Of a DNA stretch of 64,000 bases, positions 36,489-45,961 are shown piece after piece; position 1 is the first letter of the stretch, and every line of letters starts with the position of its first letter. Under the pieces are notes generated by a model that worked only from the letters and a program-made list of their open reading frames with translations, did no database searches and was not told the DNA's origin. The stretch spans positions 186,001 to 250,000 of the forward strand of contig NZ_JAIVLF010000005.1 of assembly GCF_020524485.1 (NCBI RefSeq). The letters are read 5' to 3'. The translations under genes were made by a program, and so were the position numbers. This DNA is from Novosphingobium profundi (GTDB lineage Bacteria; Pseudomonadota; Alphaproteobacteria; Sphingomonadales; Sphingomonadaceae).

Positions 36489-36769
36489 ACGACTGCCGTG
36501 AGACGGTGACCATCGTTAACAAGCGCGGACTTCATGCCAGGGCCAGTGCCAAGTTCGTGAATTACGTCACCGAATTGCCCGCGAGCGTGTCGGTTTCAGT
36601 CAGCAAGGATGGCGCAAGCGCGGTGGGCAATTCAATCCTGGGCCTGATGATGCTGGGCGCAGCCAAGGGCGACAGCATTGAAATCGCGTGCACCGGCGAC
36701 GACGCGCAGTCCGCGCTCGACCGGCTTGTTGCGCTGGTGCGCGACGGCTTTGGCGAAGACCAGGGCTGA
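36485..36769 (+). CDS. ptsH: Phosphocarrier HPr
   Basis: A 94-residue HPr with the active-site His17 (NKRGLHARAS) and the regulatory Ser50 (GNSILGLM) phosphorylated by HprK. With EIIA-Man, HprK and RapZ it forms a regulatory PTS chain. The enzyme I gene (ptsP or ptsI) is not in this window. Confidence 0.95.
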   Translation: MNDCRETVTIVNKRGLHARASAKFVNYVTELPASVSVSVSKDGASAVGNSILGLMMLGAAKGDSIEIACTGDDAQSALDRLVALVRDGFGEDQG

Positions 36770-36785
36770 GAAGGCGCATCCCGAC

Positions 36786-37592
36786 GTGACGTACCGCCGC
36801 ACCATCACCGGATTTTCCAATCCGCTCGTCAAGTTCCTGCGCTCGCTGCGCGACAAGAAGCACCGCCGACGTGAGCAGCGCTTCCTGGCTGAAGGCCTGC
36901 GCCTGCTGACCGACGCGCGCGAATCGGGCATTCTCCCCGAGATGCTGGTCATGGCGACAGGCCGGGCCGCCCATCCCCTGCTGGACCAGCTTGAAGACGC
37001 GGTGACCGCGGCGGGCGGCGAAGTCGTGGAGATGGACCAGGACATCCTTGCCAAGGTGACCGGCAAGGACAACCCACAGGCCGTAGCCGGGGTTTTCGCC
37101 GAGTTCGACACGCGGCTTGCCGGGATCGACCGGCAGGCCGCCCCCATCTGGCTCGTCGCGCAAGCGCTGCGCGATCCGGGGAACCTGGGGACGATGCTGC
37201 GCACCGGCGATGCGGTCGGGGCTGGCGGCCTCATCCTCATCGACGACTGCGCCGATCCCTTCTCGGTCGAGGCCGTGCGCGCCAGCATGGGCGCGATCTT
37301 CACCCAGAAGCTGGCGATGGCGCGCTGGGACGAATTCCAGTCGTGGCTGCGCGAGAGCGAGGGACAGCTTGTCGCGGCCTCGCTGCGCGACCCGACCGAC
37401 TACCGCAAGGCCCCTTATGCGGCGCCCTGCTTTCTCATGGTCGGCAACGAATCGCAGGGGCTCCCAGCCGAATACGAAGATGCCTGTGACTTGCGGGTCA
37501 CGATCCCGATGCGCGGGCGCGCGGACAGCCTCAACGCCGCTGTCGCGGGCGCGGTCCTCGCCTACGAAGCGCTCGCCCACCTCGATCCCTGA
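36786..37592 (+). CDS. TrmH/SpoU-family RNA 2'-O-methyltransferase
   Basis: This 268-residue protein has the SPOUT motifs QALRDPGNLGTMLRTGDAVG, FLMVGNESQGLP, and the C-terminal VTIPMRGRADSLNAAVAGAVL, so it methylates the 2'-OH of a ribose in tRNA or rRNA (TsnR/RlmB-like). The exact site is unknown. The GTG at 36786 gives VTYRRTITGFSNP, the family start; a longer reading overlaps ptsH. It comes 16 bases after ptsH and may be co-transcribed. Confidence 0.93.
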   Translation: MTYRRTITGFSNPLVKFLRSLRDKKHRRREQRFLAEGLRLLTDARESGILPEMLVMATGRAAHPLLDQLEDAVTAAGGEVVEMDQDILAKVTGKDNPQAVAGVFAEFDTRLAGIDRQAAPIWLVAQALRDPGNLGTMLRTGDAVGAGGLILIDDCADPFSVEAVRASMGAIFTQKLAMARWDEFQSWLRESEGQLVAASLRDPTDYRKAPYAAPCFLMVGNESQGLPAEYEDACDLRVTIPMRGRADSLNAAVAGAVLAYEALAHLDP

Positions 37593-37683
37593 GCTGGACG
37601 GATAGCACCGGCGCTGCTGCGCCTGCCATTTGCGGATAGGACCGTTCATCCCGCTCTCACATGCTGCATGGCACCATGCAGGC

Positions 37684-38097
37684 ATGATTCGAGCTTGTTC
37701 CTTCGGCCGCGCGCTGGCAGGCGCCCTTCCCGCGCTGGCCCTCGTCGCCTGCGCGCCGGACACCGAAGGCCAGCACCTCAGCGCCAGCCGCTGGAGCTTT
37801 GCCCTGATCGACGGTCAGTCGCCGATGTCGGACGCGGCCGACATGCGCTTCGAGAAGGGGGAAGTGCGCGTTCTCGTCGGCTGCAATCGCATGAGCGGGC
37901 CTTGGCGAATTTCCGCCGACCGTCTCGTCGCTGGCCCCCTGGTGCAGACCGAGATGGCCTGCCCTGCCCCAGCCTGGGACCAGGAAAAAGCCGTCGGCTC
38001 GCTCCTCGCGTCCACGCCGCGCATCCACGTGAACGAGGAGCGCATGATCCTGCAATCGAGCGGCCACACCGCCGAGCTTATCCGCGTCGAGGACTAG
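37684..38097 (+). CDS. META domain (HslJ-like) lipoprotein
   Basis: The 137-residue protein starts with a lipoprotein signal ending LALVAC and has a META/HslJ-type domain (SRWSFALIDGQ, VLVGCNRMSGPW, TEMACPA, LQSSGHTAELIRV). The pair of cysteines (GCN and MAC) fits the domain. Function is unknown; HslJ is linked to stress. Its stop lies within the repeat at 38095. Confidence 0.85.
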   Translation: MIRACSFGRALAGALPALALVACAPDTEGQHLSASRWSFALIDGQSPMSDAADMRFEKGEVRVLVGCNRMSGPWRISADRLVAGPLVQTEMACPAPAWDQEKAVGSLLASTPRIHVNEERMILQSSGHTAELIRVED

Positions 38098-38197
38098 AGC
38101 GGTTTAAGATCCAATTGCATCGGATCAACCGCTCTACATCATTGGCTTGACGCATTTTCTAAACCAGCAGATGATCCCATCTGCTTGGAAAATGCTC
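38095..38197. repeat. Palindromic intergenic repeat, alphaproteobacterial type
   Basis: TAGAGCGGTT (38095-38104) pairs with AACCGCTCTA (38127-38136), with GATCC/CGGATC inside, and a second hairpin pairs GCATTTTC with GAAAATGC and AGCAGATG with CATCTGCT. This bipartite 'GAGCGGTT ... GCATTTTC ... GAAAATGC' layout resembles a family of small repeats I know from alphaproteobacterial intergenic regions. It lies between convergent HslJ-like and rmuC genes, supplying the HslJ-like stop. Confidence 0.7.
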
Positions 38198-38207
38198 GAA
38201 GCGCGCC

Positions 38208-39779
38208 TTAGTCCTTTTCGGCCGATGCCAGCGCAGCGGGCGGCTCACCTTCGGGATACTCGGGCAGCGCAGCCTCGATATCGGCAGCGCCGTAGCGCGG
38301 CGCGGCCTCGACCCGGGGAGCCTCCTCGATCTCACGCTTGCCGATCTCGATGTGCTTTTCGCGCAAGCGCCGTCCCGACGACAGCACATTGCGCTCAAAG
38401 CTGCCAACGAACTTGTTGTAGTTGTTGACTGCCGTTTCCAGCCCGGCGCCCACGCGCTTCATATGCTCGGCGGCCACCGCGATACGGTCGTAAAGTTCAC
38501 CGCCCATGCGGCCGATCTCGCGCGCTTCACGGGCCAGGCCATCCTGGCGCCAAACCTGCGCGACCGTGCGCGCGATGGCGACAAGGTTCGTGGGGGTGGC
38601 CAGGAGAACGCGGTTGCGGAAGGCGAAGTCCCACAGTTCCGGATCGTATTCGAGCGCCGCGGCCACAAAATGCTCACCCGGCACGAACATCACCACATAG
38701 TCCGGCGCGTCTTCGAACTGGCTCTGGTAGCTTTTCGTGCCGAGCGTCTGGACATGATTTCGCATCGAGGCGACATGGGCTTTCAGCGCCAGTTCGCGCG
38801 CGGTATCGTCCTCGGCCTCAAAGGCCTCCTGGTAGGCGTTGAGCGAGACCTTGGCGTCGATCACCAGCTTCTTCTGACCCGGAATGTTGACGATGGCGTC
38901 GGGACGCAGGCGCCCCTCCTCGGTGTCGATCGAATGCTCGGTCACGAAATCGGTGTGTTCGGAAAGGCCGCACTGTTCCAGGAGATTACGAAGCTGCTGC
39001 TCGCCCCAGCGCCCGCGCGCCTTGGGGGCATTGCGCAAGGAGTTGCCGAGGCGCTGCGCCTCCTCGCGCACGCGCTCCTGCCCTTCGCGCATCGACTGGA
39101 TGAGGCCGGTCAGCTGGCCGAAGGAATCGACGCGCTTGGCTTCCAGTTCTGAGACCTGCGCCTCGTAGCTCTGGAGACGCGCGCCCACCGGTTCCAGCAG
39201 CGCGCGGATGCGTTCGGCGTTGGCCTTCTCGCTTTCCTCAAATCGAGCCCCAGCCCGGCGCAGGAACGCCTCTTGCGCACCTTCGAGGACCTTGGCGCCT
39301 GCATTTTCGAACTCCTTGCGCAGCGCCTCCTGCGCCTCGATCAGAAGGCGCTTCTGCTCATCGAAGTTGGCGGTCTTTTCGCGCAGGGTAGAAAGTTCGT
39401 CGCAGGCCTCGCGATAGGCCTCCCGCAGCCTGCCCATCTCGGCATCAAAAGCGCTGCGGGCGGCGTCGTAACGCGCGGTTGCCTCGGCGCGTTCGCGCTC
39501 CAGAGTGGCCGAAGCCTCGCCGCGCACACGCTCCAGCTGATCGGCATAGGCACTGCGCTCGCGGGTCAGAGCAGCGGAATATTCGTCCGCCCGCCCCGCA
39601 CGCGCCTCGGCTCCTGCCAGATCGCGGATCGCGGCGCGGAAGCGCTCTTCCAGTTCATGGAGGGCGCGTTCGCTTTTGGCGAGGCGCGCATTGGCCTGCG
39701 CGGCCGGGCGCGAGCCGAAGAACCAGCCGGCACCAAGGCCGACGACGAGTGCAAGAATGGCGGCAAGGATGATGTCCAT
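38208..39779 (-). CDS. rmuC: DNA recombination protein RmuC
   Basis: The 523-residue protein has an N-terminal membrane anchor (MDIILAAILALVVGLGAGWF), a long coiled coil (residues ~30-260) and a PD-(D/E)XK-like C-terminal domain (GEQQLRNLLEQCGLS, VIDAKVSLNAYQEA, YVVMFVPGE). RmuC limits inversions in E. coli by an unclear nuclease role. The tail is acidic and proline-rich. Confidence 0.94.
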   Translation of the reverse strand: MDIILAAILALVVGLGAGWFFGSRPAAQANARLAKSERALHELEERFRAAIRDLAGAEARAGRADEYSAALTRERSAYADQLERVRGEASATLERERAEATARYDAARSAFDAEMGRLREAYREACDELSTLREKTANFDEQKRLLIEAQEALRKEFENAGAKVLEGAQEAFLRRAGARFEESEKANAERIRALLEPVGARLQSYEAQVSELEAKRVDSFGQLTGLIQSMREGQERVREEAQRLGNSLRNAPKARGRWGEQQLRNLLEQCGLSEHTDFVTEHSIDTEEGRLRPDAIVNIPGQKKLVIDAKVSLNAYQEAFEAEDDTARELALKAHVASMRNHVQTLGTKSYQSQFEDAPDYVVMFVPGEHFVAAALEYDPELWDFAFRNRVLLATPTNLVAIARTVAQVWRQDGLAREAREIGRMGGELYDRIAVAAEHMKRVGAGLETAVNNYNKFVGSFERNVLSSGRRLREKHIEIGKREIEEAPRVEAAPRYGAADIEAALPEYPEGEPPAALASAEKD

Positions 39780-39850
39780 GCCGCCATTCTAGTTAGAACA
39801 ATTCAAGAACGCCAGACCTTCCCGGTCCGTTGTCCTCAATCTTGGAGAAA

Positions 39851-40417
39851 TCAGGCCGCGCGGCGCAGCTTTTCCAGCTTGCGCAGCGCCATCTGGCGCT
39901 TGAGACGCGAGAGATGGTCGATGAAAAGGATGCCCTCGAGGTGGTCCATTTCGTGCTGCAGGCAGGTTGCCAGCATGCCTTCAATGGCTTCCTCGTGGTG
40001 GTTGCCATCGAGGTCCTGATACTGCACGCGGCAGGTCGCGGGACGCTCTACATCGGCGTAGATCTCGGGAACCGAGAGGCAGCCTTCCTGATAGACGCTA
40101 TGGTCTTCGGACGGGTCGAGGATGACCGGGTTTATGAAGACCCGCGGCTCCTTGAGCGTGGGCTGGTGCGTGTGCTGATGGCCGCCGTGGTTGCACACTT
40201 CGGGCTCAGCATCGGGATCGTCGGGCTGGAGATCGATCACGAGGACACGCAGGGGAACGCCGACCTGGATGGCGGCAAGACCGATGCCGGGGGCATCGTA
40301 CATGGTCTCGAACATGTCTTCGACAAGGGTCTTGAGCTCATCGTCGAAGGTTTCGACGGGCTTGGAGACCTGCTTCAGGACAGGATCGGGAACTTCAAGG
40401 ATTTCGCGGATAGCCAT
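39851..40417 (-). CDS. def: Peptide deformylase with His-rich insert
   Basis: Def removes the formyl group from new proteins. All three motifs are present: [17 protein letters not shown] and QHEMDHLEG (metal ligands Cys, His, His). Between the first two motifs there is an insertion of about 20 residues containing [15 protein letters not shown], rich in histidine and absent from E. coli Def. The ATG at 40417 is preferred; TTG 40426 is an alternative. fmt, whose product adds the formyl group, is nearby at 41167. Confidence 0.95.
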   Translation of the reverse strand: MAIREILEVPDPVLKQVSKPVETFDDELKTLVEDMFETMYDAPGIGLAAIQVGVPLRVLVIDLQPDDPDAEPEVCNHGGHQHTHQPTLKEPRVFINPVILDPSEDHSVYQEGCLSVPEIYADVERPATCRVQYQDLDGNHHEEAIEGMLATCLQHEMDHLEGILFIDHLSRLKRQMALRKLEKLRRAA

Positions 40418-40496
40418 GTCTTGCAAATAAGCGCAGCCTGCGCGTTTCGCAAGATTGCGATGCCGATCACAGAAATCGTGCCGCCGGTCCCCTCGC

Positions 40497-41093
40497 TCAG
40501 GCGACGGGGCGGCGTGCGCGGATCGCCTGTGCCAAGGTACCCTCGTCCAGGTAGTCGAGTTCGCCCCCTACCGGCAAACCATGCGCCAGCTGGGTGATGC
40601 GCACGGGCCGGTTCTCCAACTTTTCAGCAATGTAGTGCGCGGTCGTCTGGCCTTCGAGCGTGGCGTTCATGGCAAGGAGGATCTCGTCGATGCCCCCCTC
40701 CTCGATCCGGGCGAGCAGACTGTCGATGGCGAGGTCTTCGGGCCGCACGCCATCGAGCGCGGATAGCCGTCCGCCCAGGACATGGTAGCGCCCGGTAAAG
40801 AGATGCGCACGGTCAAGCGCCCACAGATCGGCCACTTCCTCAACCACGCAGAGCGAGCGCTGGTCGCGCCTGGGATCGGCGCAGATACCGCAAGGGTCGC
40901 GCGTATCGACATTGCCGCACACACTGCATTCGACCAGCGTTTCGCGCACCGCATCAAGCGCTTCGAGCAGCTGGACGAGCGAACTTTCACGCCGCTTGAT
41001 GAGCCAGAGCACCGCGCGCCGGGCCGAACGGGGGCCAAGGCCCGGCAAGCGGGCCAGCGCGGCGGTCAGCGTCTCGATCTCTTGCGATGCCAT
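40497..41093 (-). CDS. recR: Recombination protein RecR
   Basis: RecR helps load RecA through RecFOR at gaps. The 198-residue protein has the N-terminal helix-hairpin-helix ([20 protein letters not shown]), a zinc finger ([16 protein letters not shown]) and a Toprim domain ([14 protein letters not shown]). The ATG at 41093 is chosen since the further upstream residues do not fit the family. It diverges from fmt, 73 bases away. Confidence 0.95.
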   Translation of the reverse strand: MASQEIETLTAALARLPGLGPRSARRAVLWLIKRRESSLVQLLEALDAVRETLVECSVCGNVDTRDPCGICADPRRDQRSLCVVEEVADLWALDRAHLFTGRYHVLGGRLSALDGVRPEDLAIDSLLARIEEGGIDEILLAMNATLEGQTTAHYIAEKLENRPVRITQLAHGLPVGGELDYLDEGTLAQAIRARRPVA

Positions 41094-41166
41094 GAGGAGA
41101 GAGATAGGGCCTCCCCGGTCCGAGCGGAAGCCCGGCACCACGACGAGCGAGGAAGTTGCCCACAAT

Positions 41167-42075
41167 ATGCGTATCATCTTCATGGGAACCCCCGATTTCG
41201 CGGTCCCGGCGCTGGAAGCCCTGGCCGATGCGGGCCACGAGATCGTCTGCGTCTATTCGCAGCCGCCCCGTCCCGGTGGCCGCCGCGGCCGCGAACTGAC
41301 CCCGACGCCCGTCCACAAGGTTGCCGAGATGCGCGGGTTCGAGGTGCGCACGCCGGTCTCGCTCAAGAGCGAGGAGGAGAAGGCCGCCTTCGCCGCGCTC
41401 GAGGCCGATGTCGCGGTTGTCGCGGCCTATGGCCTGCTCCTCCCCCAGGCGATCCTCGATGCCCCGCGCCATGGCTGCCTCAACATCCACGCCTCGATCC
41501 TGCCGCGCTGGCGGGGCGCTGCGCCCATTCATCGCGCAATCGAAGCCGGAGACCCGACGACCGGGGTCACCATCATGCAGATGGAAAAGGGCCTCGACAC
41601 CGGCCCCATGCTCGCCACCTTGCGCACCACCATCGATGCCAAGACCACCGGCGAGCTGACCGCGGAACTGGCCGACAAGGGCGCGCATCTCATGGTCGGC
41701 ACGCTGCGCGAGCTCACCAATCACCGGCCCGTCACCCAGCCCGAAGATGGGGTCACCTATGCGAAAAAGATCGAGAAGGGCGAGGCCCGCATCGACTTCA
41801 CGCAGGATGCCCAGGCCATCGAACGCAAGGTGCGCGCCTTCATGCCCGCGCCCGGCGCCTTTTTCGAGTTCCAGGGCGAACGCTACAAGATCCACGCGGC
41901 CGAGGTCGTCGACGGCACGGGCACGCCCGCCACAACGCTCGACGATGCGCTCACCATCGCCTGCGGCACGGGCGCGCTGCGCGTAACGCGCATCCAGCGC
42001 GCCGGAAAGCCGGCCATGGCAACGCAGGACCTGCTGCGCGGCCGTGCGATCCCGGCGGGAACCCAGATCGCGTGA
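41167..42075 (+). CDS. fmt: Methionyl-tRNA formyltransferase
   Basis: Fmt formylates initiator Met-tRNA. The 302-residue protein has [19 protein letters not shown], the catalytic core [21 protein letters not shown] (with N, H) and the D in [20 protein letters not shown]. The C-terminal OB-like domain follows. It overlaps truA by four bases (GTGA), a common pairing. Confidence 0.97.
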   Translation: MRIIFMGTPDFAVPALEALADAGHEIVCVYSQPPRPGGRRGRELTPTPVHKVAEMRGFEVRTPVSLKSEEEKAAFAALEADVAVVAAYGLLLPQAILDAPRHGCLNIHASILPRWRGAAPIHRAIEAGDPTTGVTIMQMEKGLDTGPMLATLRTTIDAKTTGELTAELADKGAHLMVGTLRELTNHRPVTQPEDGVTYAKKIEKGEARIDFTQDAQAIERKVRAFMPAPGAFFEFQGERYKIHAAEVVDGTGTPATTLDDALTIACGTGALRVTRIQRAGKPAMATQDLLRGRAIPAGTQIA

Positions 42076-42818
42076 CCCGCTTTGCCCTGACCCTCGAATT
42101 CGACGGTGCGCCCTTCATGGGCCTCCAGCGCCAGTCGCACGGTCCCTCGGTGCAGCAGTCGGTTGAGGATGCGGCCCATGCCATCACCGGCGAGGACGTC
42201 ATCATGCATGCGGCGGGACGCACCGATTCGGGCGTCCATGCGCTGGGCATGCGCGCGCACATCGAGATCGCCAAGCCCTTCGATGCCTTTCGCCTGATGG
42301 AAGCGCTCAACGCCAGGATGCGCCCCGATCCTGTCGCCGTCACCGCCTGCGAGGTGGTTCCCGACGATTGGCACGCGCGTTTTTCGTGCATCGGGCGCTC
42401 CTACATCTACCGCATTGCCAACCGCCGCGCCCCCCTGACTCTGGAGCGCGGCAAGGCCTGGCAGGTCTCGCGCCCGCTTGACGAGTTGGCGATGCACCGC
42501 GCCGCCCAGTCGCTCGTCGGGCGCCACGACTTTACGACCTTCCGCTCGGTCCACTGTCAGGCACAAAGTCCGTTGAAGACGCTCGACCGGCTCGACGTGC
42601 GGCGCGAAGGCGACATGGTGCTGATCGAGGCCGAGGCACGCAGCTTTCTGCACCACCAGGTACGCTCGATGGTGGGCTGCCTGGCGCTGGTCGGCATGGG
42701 CCGCTGGGACGAGAGTGAAGTCGGCAAGGCATTGGCCGCCAAGGACCGGCAGGCGCTTGGCCTCAACGCGCCGCCCGACGGGCTCTACTTCGTGCGCGCC
42801 ATCTATCCCGAGGCCTGA
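42072..42818 (+). CDS. truA: tRNA pseudouridine(38-40) synthase
   Basis: TruA makes pseudouridine at positions 38-40 of many tRNAs. The catalytic Asp52 is in [12 protein letters not shown], with GRSYIYRI and [14 protein letters not shown] further on. The start is GTG 42072, four bases inside fmt, as is usual for translational coupling. Confidence 0.96.
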   Translation: MTRFALTLEFDGAPFMGLQRQSHGPSVQQSVEDAAHAITGEDVIMHAAGRTDSGVHALGMRAHIEIAKPFDAFRLMEALNARMRPDPVAVTACEVVPDDWHARFSCIGRSYIYRIANRRAPLTLERGKAWQVSRPLDELAMHRAAQSLVGRHDFTTFRSVHCQAQSPLKTLDRLDVRREGDMVLIEAEARSFLHHQVRSMVGCLALVGMGRWDESEVGKALAAKDRQALGLNAPPDGLYFVRAIYPEA

Positions 42819-42854
42819 GCGCTTCGATCGCGCGCTATCCGCACAGCAATAAGC

Positions 42855-42866
42855 CTTGGTACCAAG
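42855..42866. promoter_or_regulatory. Perfect 12-bp palindrome upstream of the thioesterase gene
   Basis: CTTGGTACCAAG lies in the 277-base gap between truA and the thioesterase. A perfect palindrome of this size could be an operator for a dimeric regulator. The regulator is unknown. Confidence 0.3.
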
Positions 42867-43095
42867 ACCTTGACCTGAAACGGTAACGCTCACAAGGACG
42901 CGCAACGCACGTGTTGCGGCCCCGGAACGGCGGCGCTGCAACCGGGGCGCATCAAAGCTGCGGACGCATCAGCGCCCCGCACGAGCCGCGCCCGAACCCC
43001 ACAGGAGAGCAAAGGTCCCCCTTCCCGGCATTACGCCGAAGCTGGGGTATGCCTTGCGCCGTCCCTGTTGCCACCACGTCCACGCGGGAACCCGA

Positions 43096-43911
43096 ATGTC
43101 CTCTGATTACCTGATTGCCCCTAGCCCCGAAGACACCCAGACCTTTGCCGACAGCTCGGTGCGCCTGATCGACATGATCTTTCCGGGCGACACCAACCAC
43201 CATGGCACGCTGTTCGGCGGTGTGGCTCTGGCCCATATGGACAAGGTCGCCTTCCTGACCGCCACGCGCCACGGCCGCGCGCCCTTCGTCACCGCGCGCT
43301 CGGAACGCATCGACTTCACCGCGCCCGGGTTCTCGGGCGAGATGGTCGAAGTGCATGGCACGCTGACGCGCGTGGGCAACAGCTCGCTCGATGTCGAAGT
43401 CAACGTCATTGCCGAGGAGCTGGTGAGTGGCGAGCGGCGCAACCTGACGCGCGGGCTCTTCACCATGGTTGCGCGCAAGGGCCCCGATACGCGCCTGCCC
43501 CTCCCGCCGATGCCTGCCCCCGCGCCCGAGCCGGGCGAGGACGAGCCGCTGCGCATGGTCGAGATGGTCTTTCCCACTTCCACCAACCACCACGGCAACC
43601 TGTTCGGCGGCGATGCCATGAAGATGATGGGCAAGGCCGCCTTCATCGCGGCCACCCGCCATTGCCGCGAGATTGTGGTGATGGCCTCCTCCGATCGCAT
43701 CGACTTCACCTCGCCGATCCGCGAGGGCTCGATGATCGAGCTCGTCTCACGCATCCGCATGACCGGGCGCAGCTCGATGCTGGTCGAGGTGGAACTGTGG
43801 GCTGAGGAACTGCTCAGCGGCCTGCGCAGCCACGCGGCGACCGCGCGCTACACCATGGTCGCCGTCGACAAGGACGGCCGGCCCAAGCACTTCGCCCCTA
43901 CCGGCGCCTGA
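43096..43911 (+). CDS. Acyl-CoA thioesterase, tandem hotdog
   Basis: The 271-residue protein has two hotdog domains joined in tandem, each starting with a near-identical block (FPGDTNHHGTLFGGVALA and FPTSTNHHGNLFGGDAMK). This matches the YciA/ACOT-type acyl-CoA thioesterases; here both halves are fused and both carry the N/D residues. Substrate chain length unknown. It ends with a strong terminator. Confidence 0.93.
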   Translation: MSSDYLIAPSPEDTQTFADSSVRLIDMIFPGDTNHHGTLFGGVALAHMDKVAFLTATRHGRAPFVTARSERIDFTAPGFSGEMVEVHGTLTRVGNSSLDVEVNVIAEELVSGERRNLTRGLFTMVARKGPDTRLPLPPMPAPAPEPGEDEPLRMVEMVFPTSTNHHGNLFGGDAMKMMGKAAFIAATRHCREIVVMASSDRIDFTSPIREGSMIELVSRIRMTGRSSMLVEVELWAEELLSGLRSHAATARYTMVAVDKDGRPKHFAPTGA

Positions 43912-43915
43912 CACG

Positions 43916-43956
43916 AAAAGGGCCTGCCGCTCCCCACGGAACGGCAGGCCCTTTTT
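43916..43956. terminator. Bidirectional terminator between thioesterase and GMC oxidoreductase
   Basis: AAAAGGGCCTGCCG pairs with CGGCAGGCCCTTTTT, giving a stem with T-runs on both strands. It serves both convergent genes. Confidence 0.9.
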
Positions 43957-43975
43957 ACATGCAGGGGACAAGCGA

Positions 43976-45595
43976 TCAGGCGATCTTCTTCAGCACCGGC
44001 TGCGCAGGCTGGCCCGCGATCTGATCGGCCAGGCGCAGCGCCAGCGCGACAATGGTGAAGGTCGGGTTCGCCCAGCCCGAGGTCGGGAAGACCGAGCTGC
44101 CCGCGATATAGAGGTTGTTGACCCCGTGGACGCGGCACTGCGCGTCAACCACGCCCTCGGACGGCGAGTTGGACATGCGCGTCGTGCCCATGTGGTGGTA
44201 GCCGCCGATGGGATGCGCGCTGACCAGAGGATCGAACGTCCACTCGCGGCGCGCGCTCGAAAGCCAGGGCTCCTTGTCCACCTTGCCCAGCCCCATCCGC
44301 TCGATCTCGGCCCCGAAAGTGGAGACAAGCCGATCGACCGAGTGCACGTCGAGGTCGGTCAGGCGCCAGTCCAGCTCCACGCGCGGCATGCCCAGCGCAT
44401 CGCGCTCGCCCGAGAGGCGTACGCGGCTGTCGGGATTGGGCGCCTGTTCGGCACGTACCAGCAGCGCCGCTTCCACCCGGTGCAGCTTGTAGAGCAGCCA
44501 CGAGCGCGCCGGATCAGCCACCTTCTGCGCCATCGTCGCCGCGCGCTTGGTGACCAGCCACATGAGGCGCGCATGGCGCGTAGGCGAGAGATCGTGCTTG
44601 ATCTTGTTGTAGGCGCGCATGCCCATGAACTGGCGGCTGTCCGACGGCTGGCGCGGGGCAATCGTCATCGAGGTGTTGAGCATGCCCTCGCGGCGCTGGG
44701 TGCCCTCGGCGGCGGCCAGCAGCGCGGCCACCGTCTGGCCGTTCAGGGTGTGCCGACGGCCATAGGCCTTGAACATGTCCCAGACGAGCTTGGTCGTGAC
44801 GTGTCCGCCGCGCGCGTGGGGATGCTCCATGAAGAAGCGTCCGACTAGATCGTGCCCGTTGCCAAGGCCTTTCGCATGGACCTGGTTGGACGCGAGCAGC
44901 AGACGCGGGTTCTCGATCCCGCCCGAGGCGAGAACGACCTCACGCGCGTTGATGCGCGCCCGGCGGCCCGCCAGGTTCGCGATATCGAGCCCAGTCGCAT
45001 GAGCCCCGCTATGGTCGGTCCGGATCTGGGTCGCCGTGGCGTGGGTAAGGATCGTGCAGCGCGGATGGCTGACGAGGTCGCGGCAATTCTTGATGTTGAA
45101 GCGGCTGAATTCCGGGTCGAAATTCCACAACTTCACGGTCATCGTATCGTCGAATTCGGGAAACCAGACGCCGACGCGCTCCAGATCCTTCGCTTCCAAG
45201 CGACGCTCGGGCAGGCCGAAATAGCCGCGCGATTCGTCGTAGTATTCCTGCATCTGTGCATAAGAGACCGGCCAGCCCGAGTGCGGCACCCAGTCGCGGC
45301 GCTCGAAATCGATGGGGTCGAGTTCGGCGATACGCCCACCCCAGATCGCGGTGGTGCCGCCAAAGAAACGCATCCGGGCGTGGTCGAGTCGGTAGTAGGG
45401 AGCGCCTACCGTTTCGCCCGCGTTGAGATCGCTCGTGTCCTCCTCGTAGTCGAAGCCGCCCGATTCCAGGATCGTGACGCTTCGCCCGGCCGCCAGCAGG
45501 CGGCGCGCGACGGTGATACCCGCAACGCCGGATCCCACGACGCACACGTCGGCGTCGAAGGTGGACAGTTCGGTGGACTTGAAATCGATAATCAT
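43976..45595 (-). CDS. GMC-family FAD-dependent oxidoreductase
   Basis: The 539-residue protein has the FAD loop VCVVGSGVAGITVARRLLAAG, the GGTTAIWGGR motif of the GMC family, and the C-terminal YHHMGTTRM with the catalytic His pair. GMC enzymes oxidise alcohols or sugars; the substrate here is unknown. It lies where one would look for cobT relative to cobS, and no promoter partner is obvious. The ATG at 45595 gives MIIDFKSTELSTFDADV. Confidence 0.92.
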   Translation of the reverse strand: MIIDFKSTELSTFDADVCVVGSGVAGITVARRLLAAGRSVTILESGGFDYEEDTSDLNAGETVGAPYYRLDHARMRFFGGTTAIWGGRIAELDPIDFERRDWVPHSGWPVSYAQMQEYYDESRGYFGLPERRLEAKDLERVGVWFPEFDDTMTVKLWNFDPEFSRFNIKNCRDLVSHPRCTILTHATATQIRTDHSGAHATGLDIANLAGRRARINAREVVLASGGIENPRLLLASNQVHAKGLGNGHDLVGRFFMEHPHARGGHVTTKLVWDMFKAYGRRHTLNGQTVAALLAAAEGTQRREGMLNTSMTIAPRQPSDSRQFMGMRAYNKIKHDLSPTRHARLMWLVTKRAATMAQKVADPARSWLLYKLHRVEAALLVRAEQAPNPDSRVRLSGERDALGMPRVELDWRLTDLDVHSVDRLVSTFGAEIERMGLGKVDKEPWLSSARREWTFDPLVSAHPIGGYHHMGTTRMSNSPSEGVVDAQCRVHGVNNLYIAGSSVFPTSGWANPTFTIVALALRLADQIAGQPAQPVLKKIA

Positions 45596-45961
45596 GACAG
45601 GGTCTTCGTTTCCGGGATGGGGACACAGCTTCACACAGGGAGGCTACATCCAGTCGCCGAAACGGCCCTCTTCGGGGGTTTGCAGTGCGTTTCAGACCAT
45701 CGACGGCCACGGCCAACACGAAACCGGATTGCGGGATTGTGTCAGCTTGGTGTCAGCCCCTGTTGCTATGCTATGTAGTTAAACAAAGCGCGATTGCCAG
45801 ATACGCATTGTAACCCATTTCTCAGCACCGCGTGAGTATTTTTCACCATGCGGCCCACACAATTGCGCCCCGGACCGAGAGGCTTCCCTCCCGCTCCGGG
45901 GCGCAATTGCGATCTATCTTTGTCTTCCAGAGCCTTCGCCGCACCCAGGTGCAACGGAAAA
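45596..45961. other. 366-base noncoding gap between GMC oxidoreductase and cobS
   Basis: No gene is seen here. It holds a direct repeat (GTGTCAGC twice, separated by TTG, near 45737-45755) and the long inverted repeat at 45860-45909. The right part should contain the cobS 3' end signals; the left part the promoter of the oxidoreductase. Confidence 0.5.
45860..45909. repeat. Perfect 15-bp inverted repeat downstream of cobS
   Basis: CAATTGCGCCCCGGA (45860-45874) and TCCGGGGCGCAATTG (45895-45909) pair perfectly across 20 bases that can form a second, shorter stem. No U-run follows, so it is not a classic terminator. It may be an mRNA stabiliser, a protein site, or a relic of a mobile element. 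Confidence 0.65.

Noticed and set aside
36084..36769. A sugar-transporting PTS
   Set aside because: Only EIIA-Man and HPr with HprK and RapZ are present; no permease, so this is the regulatory PTS.
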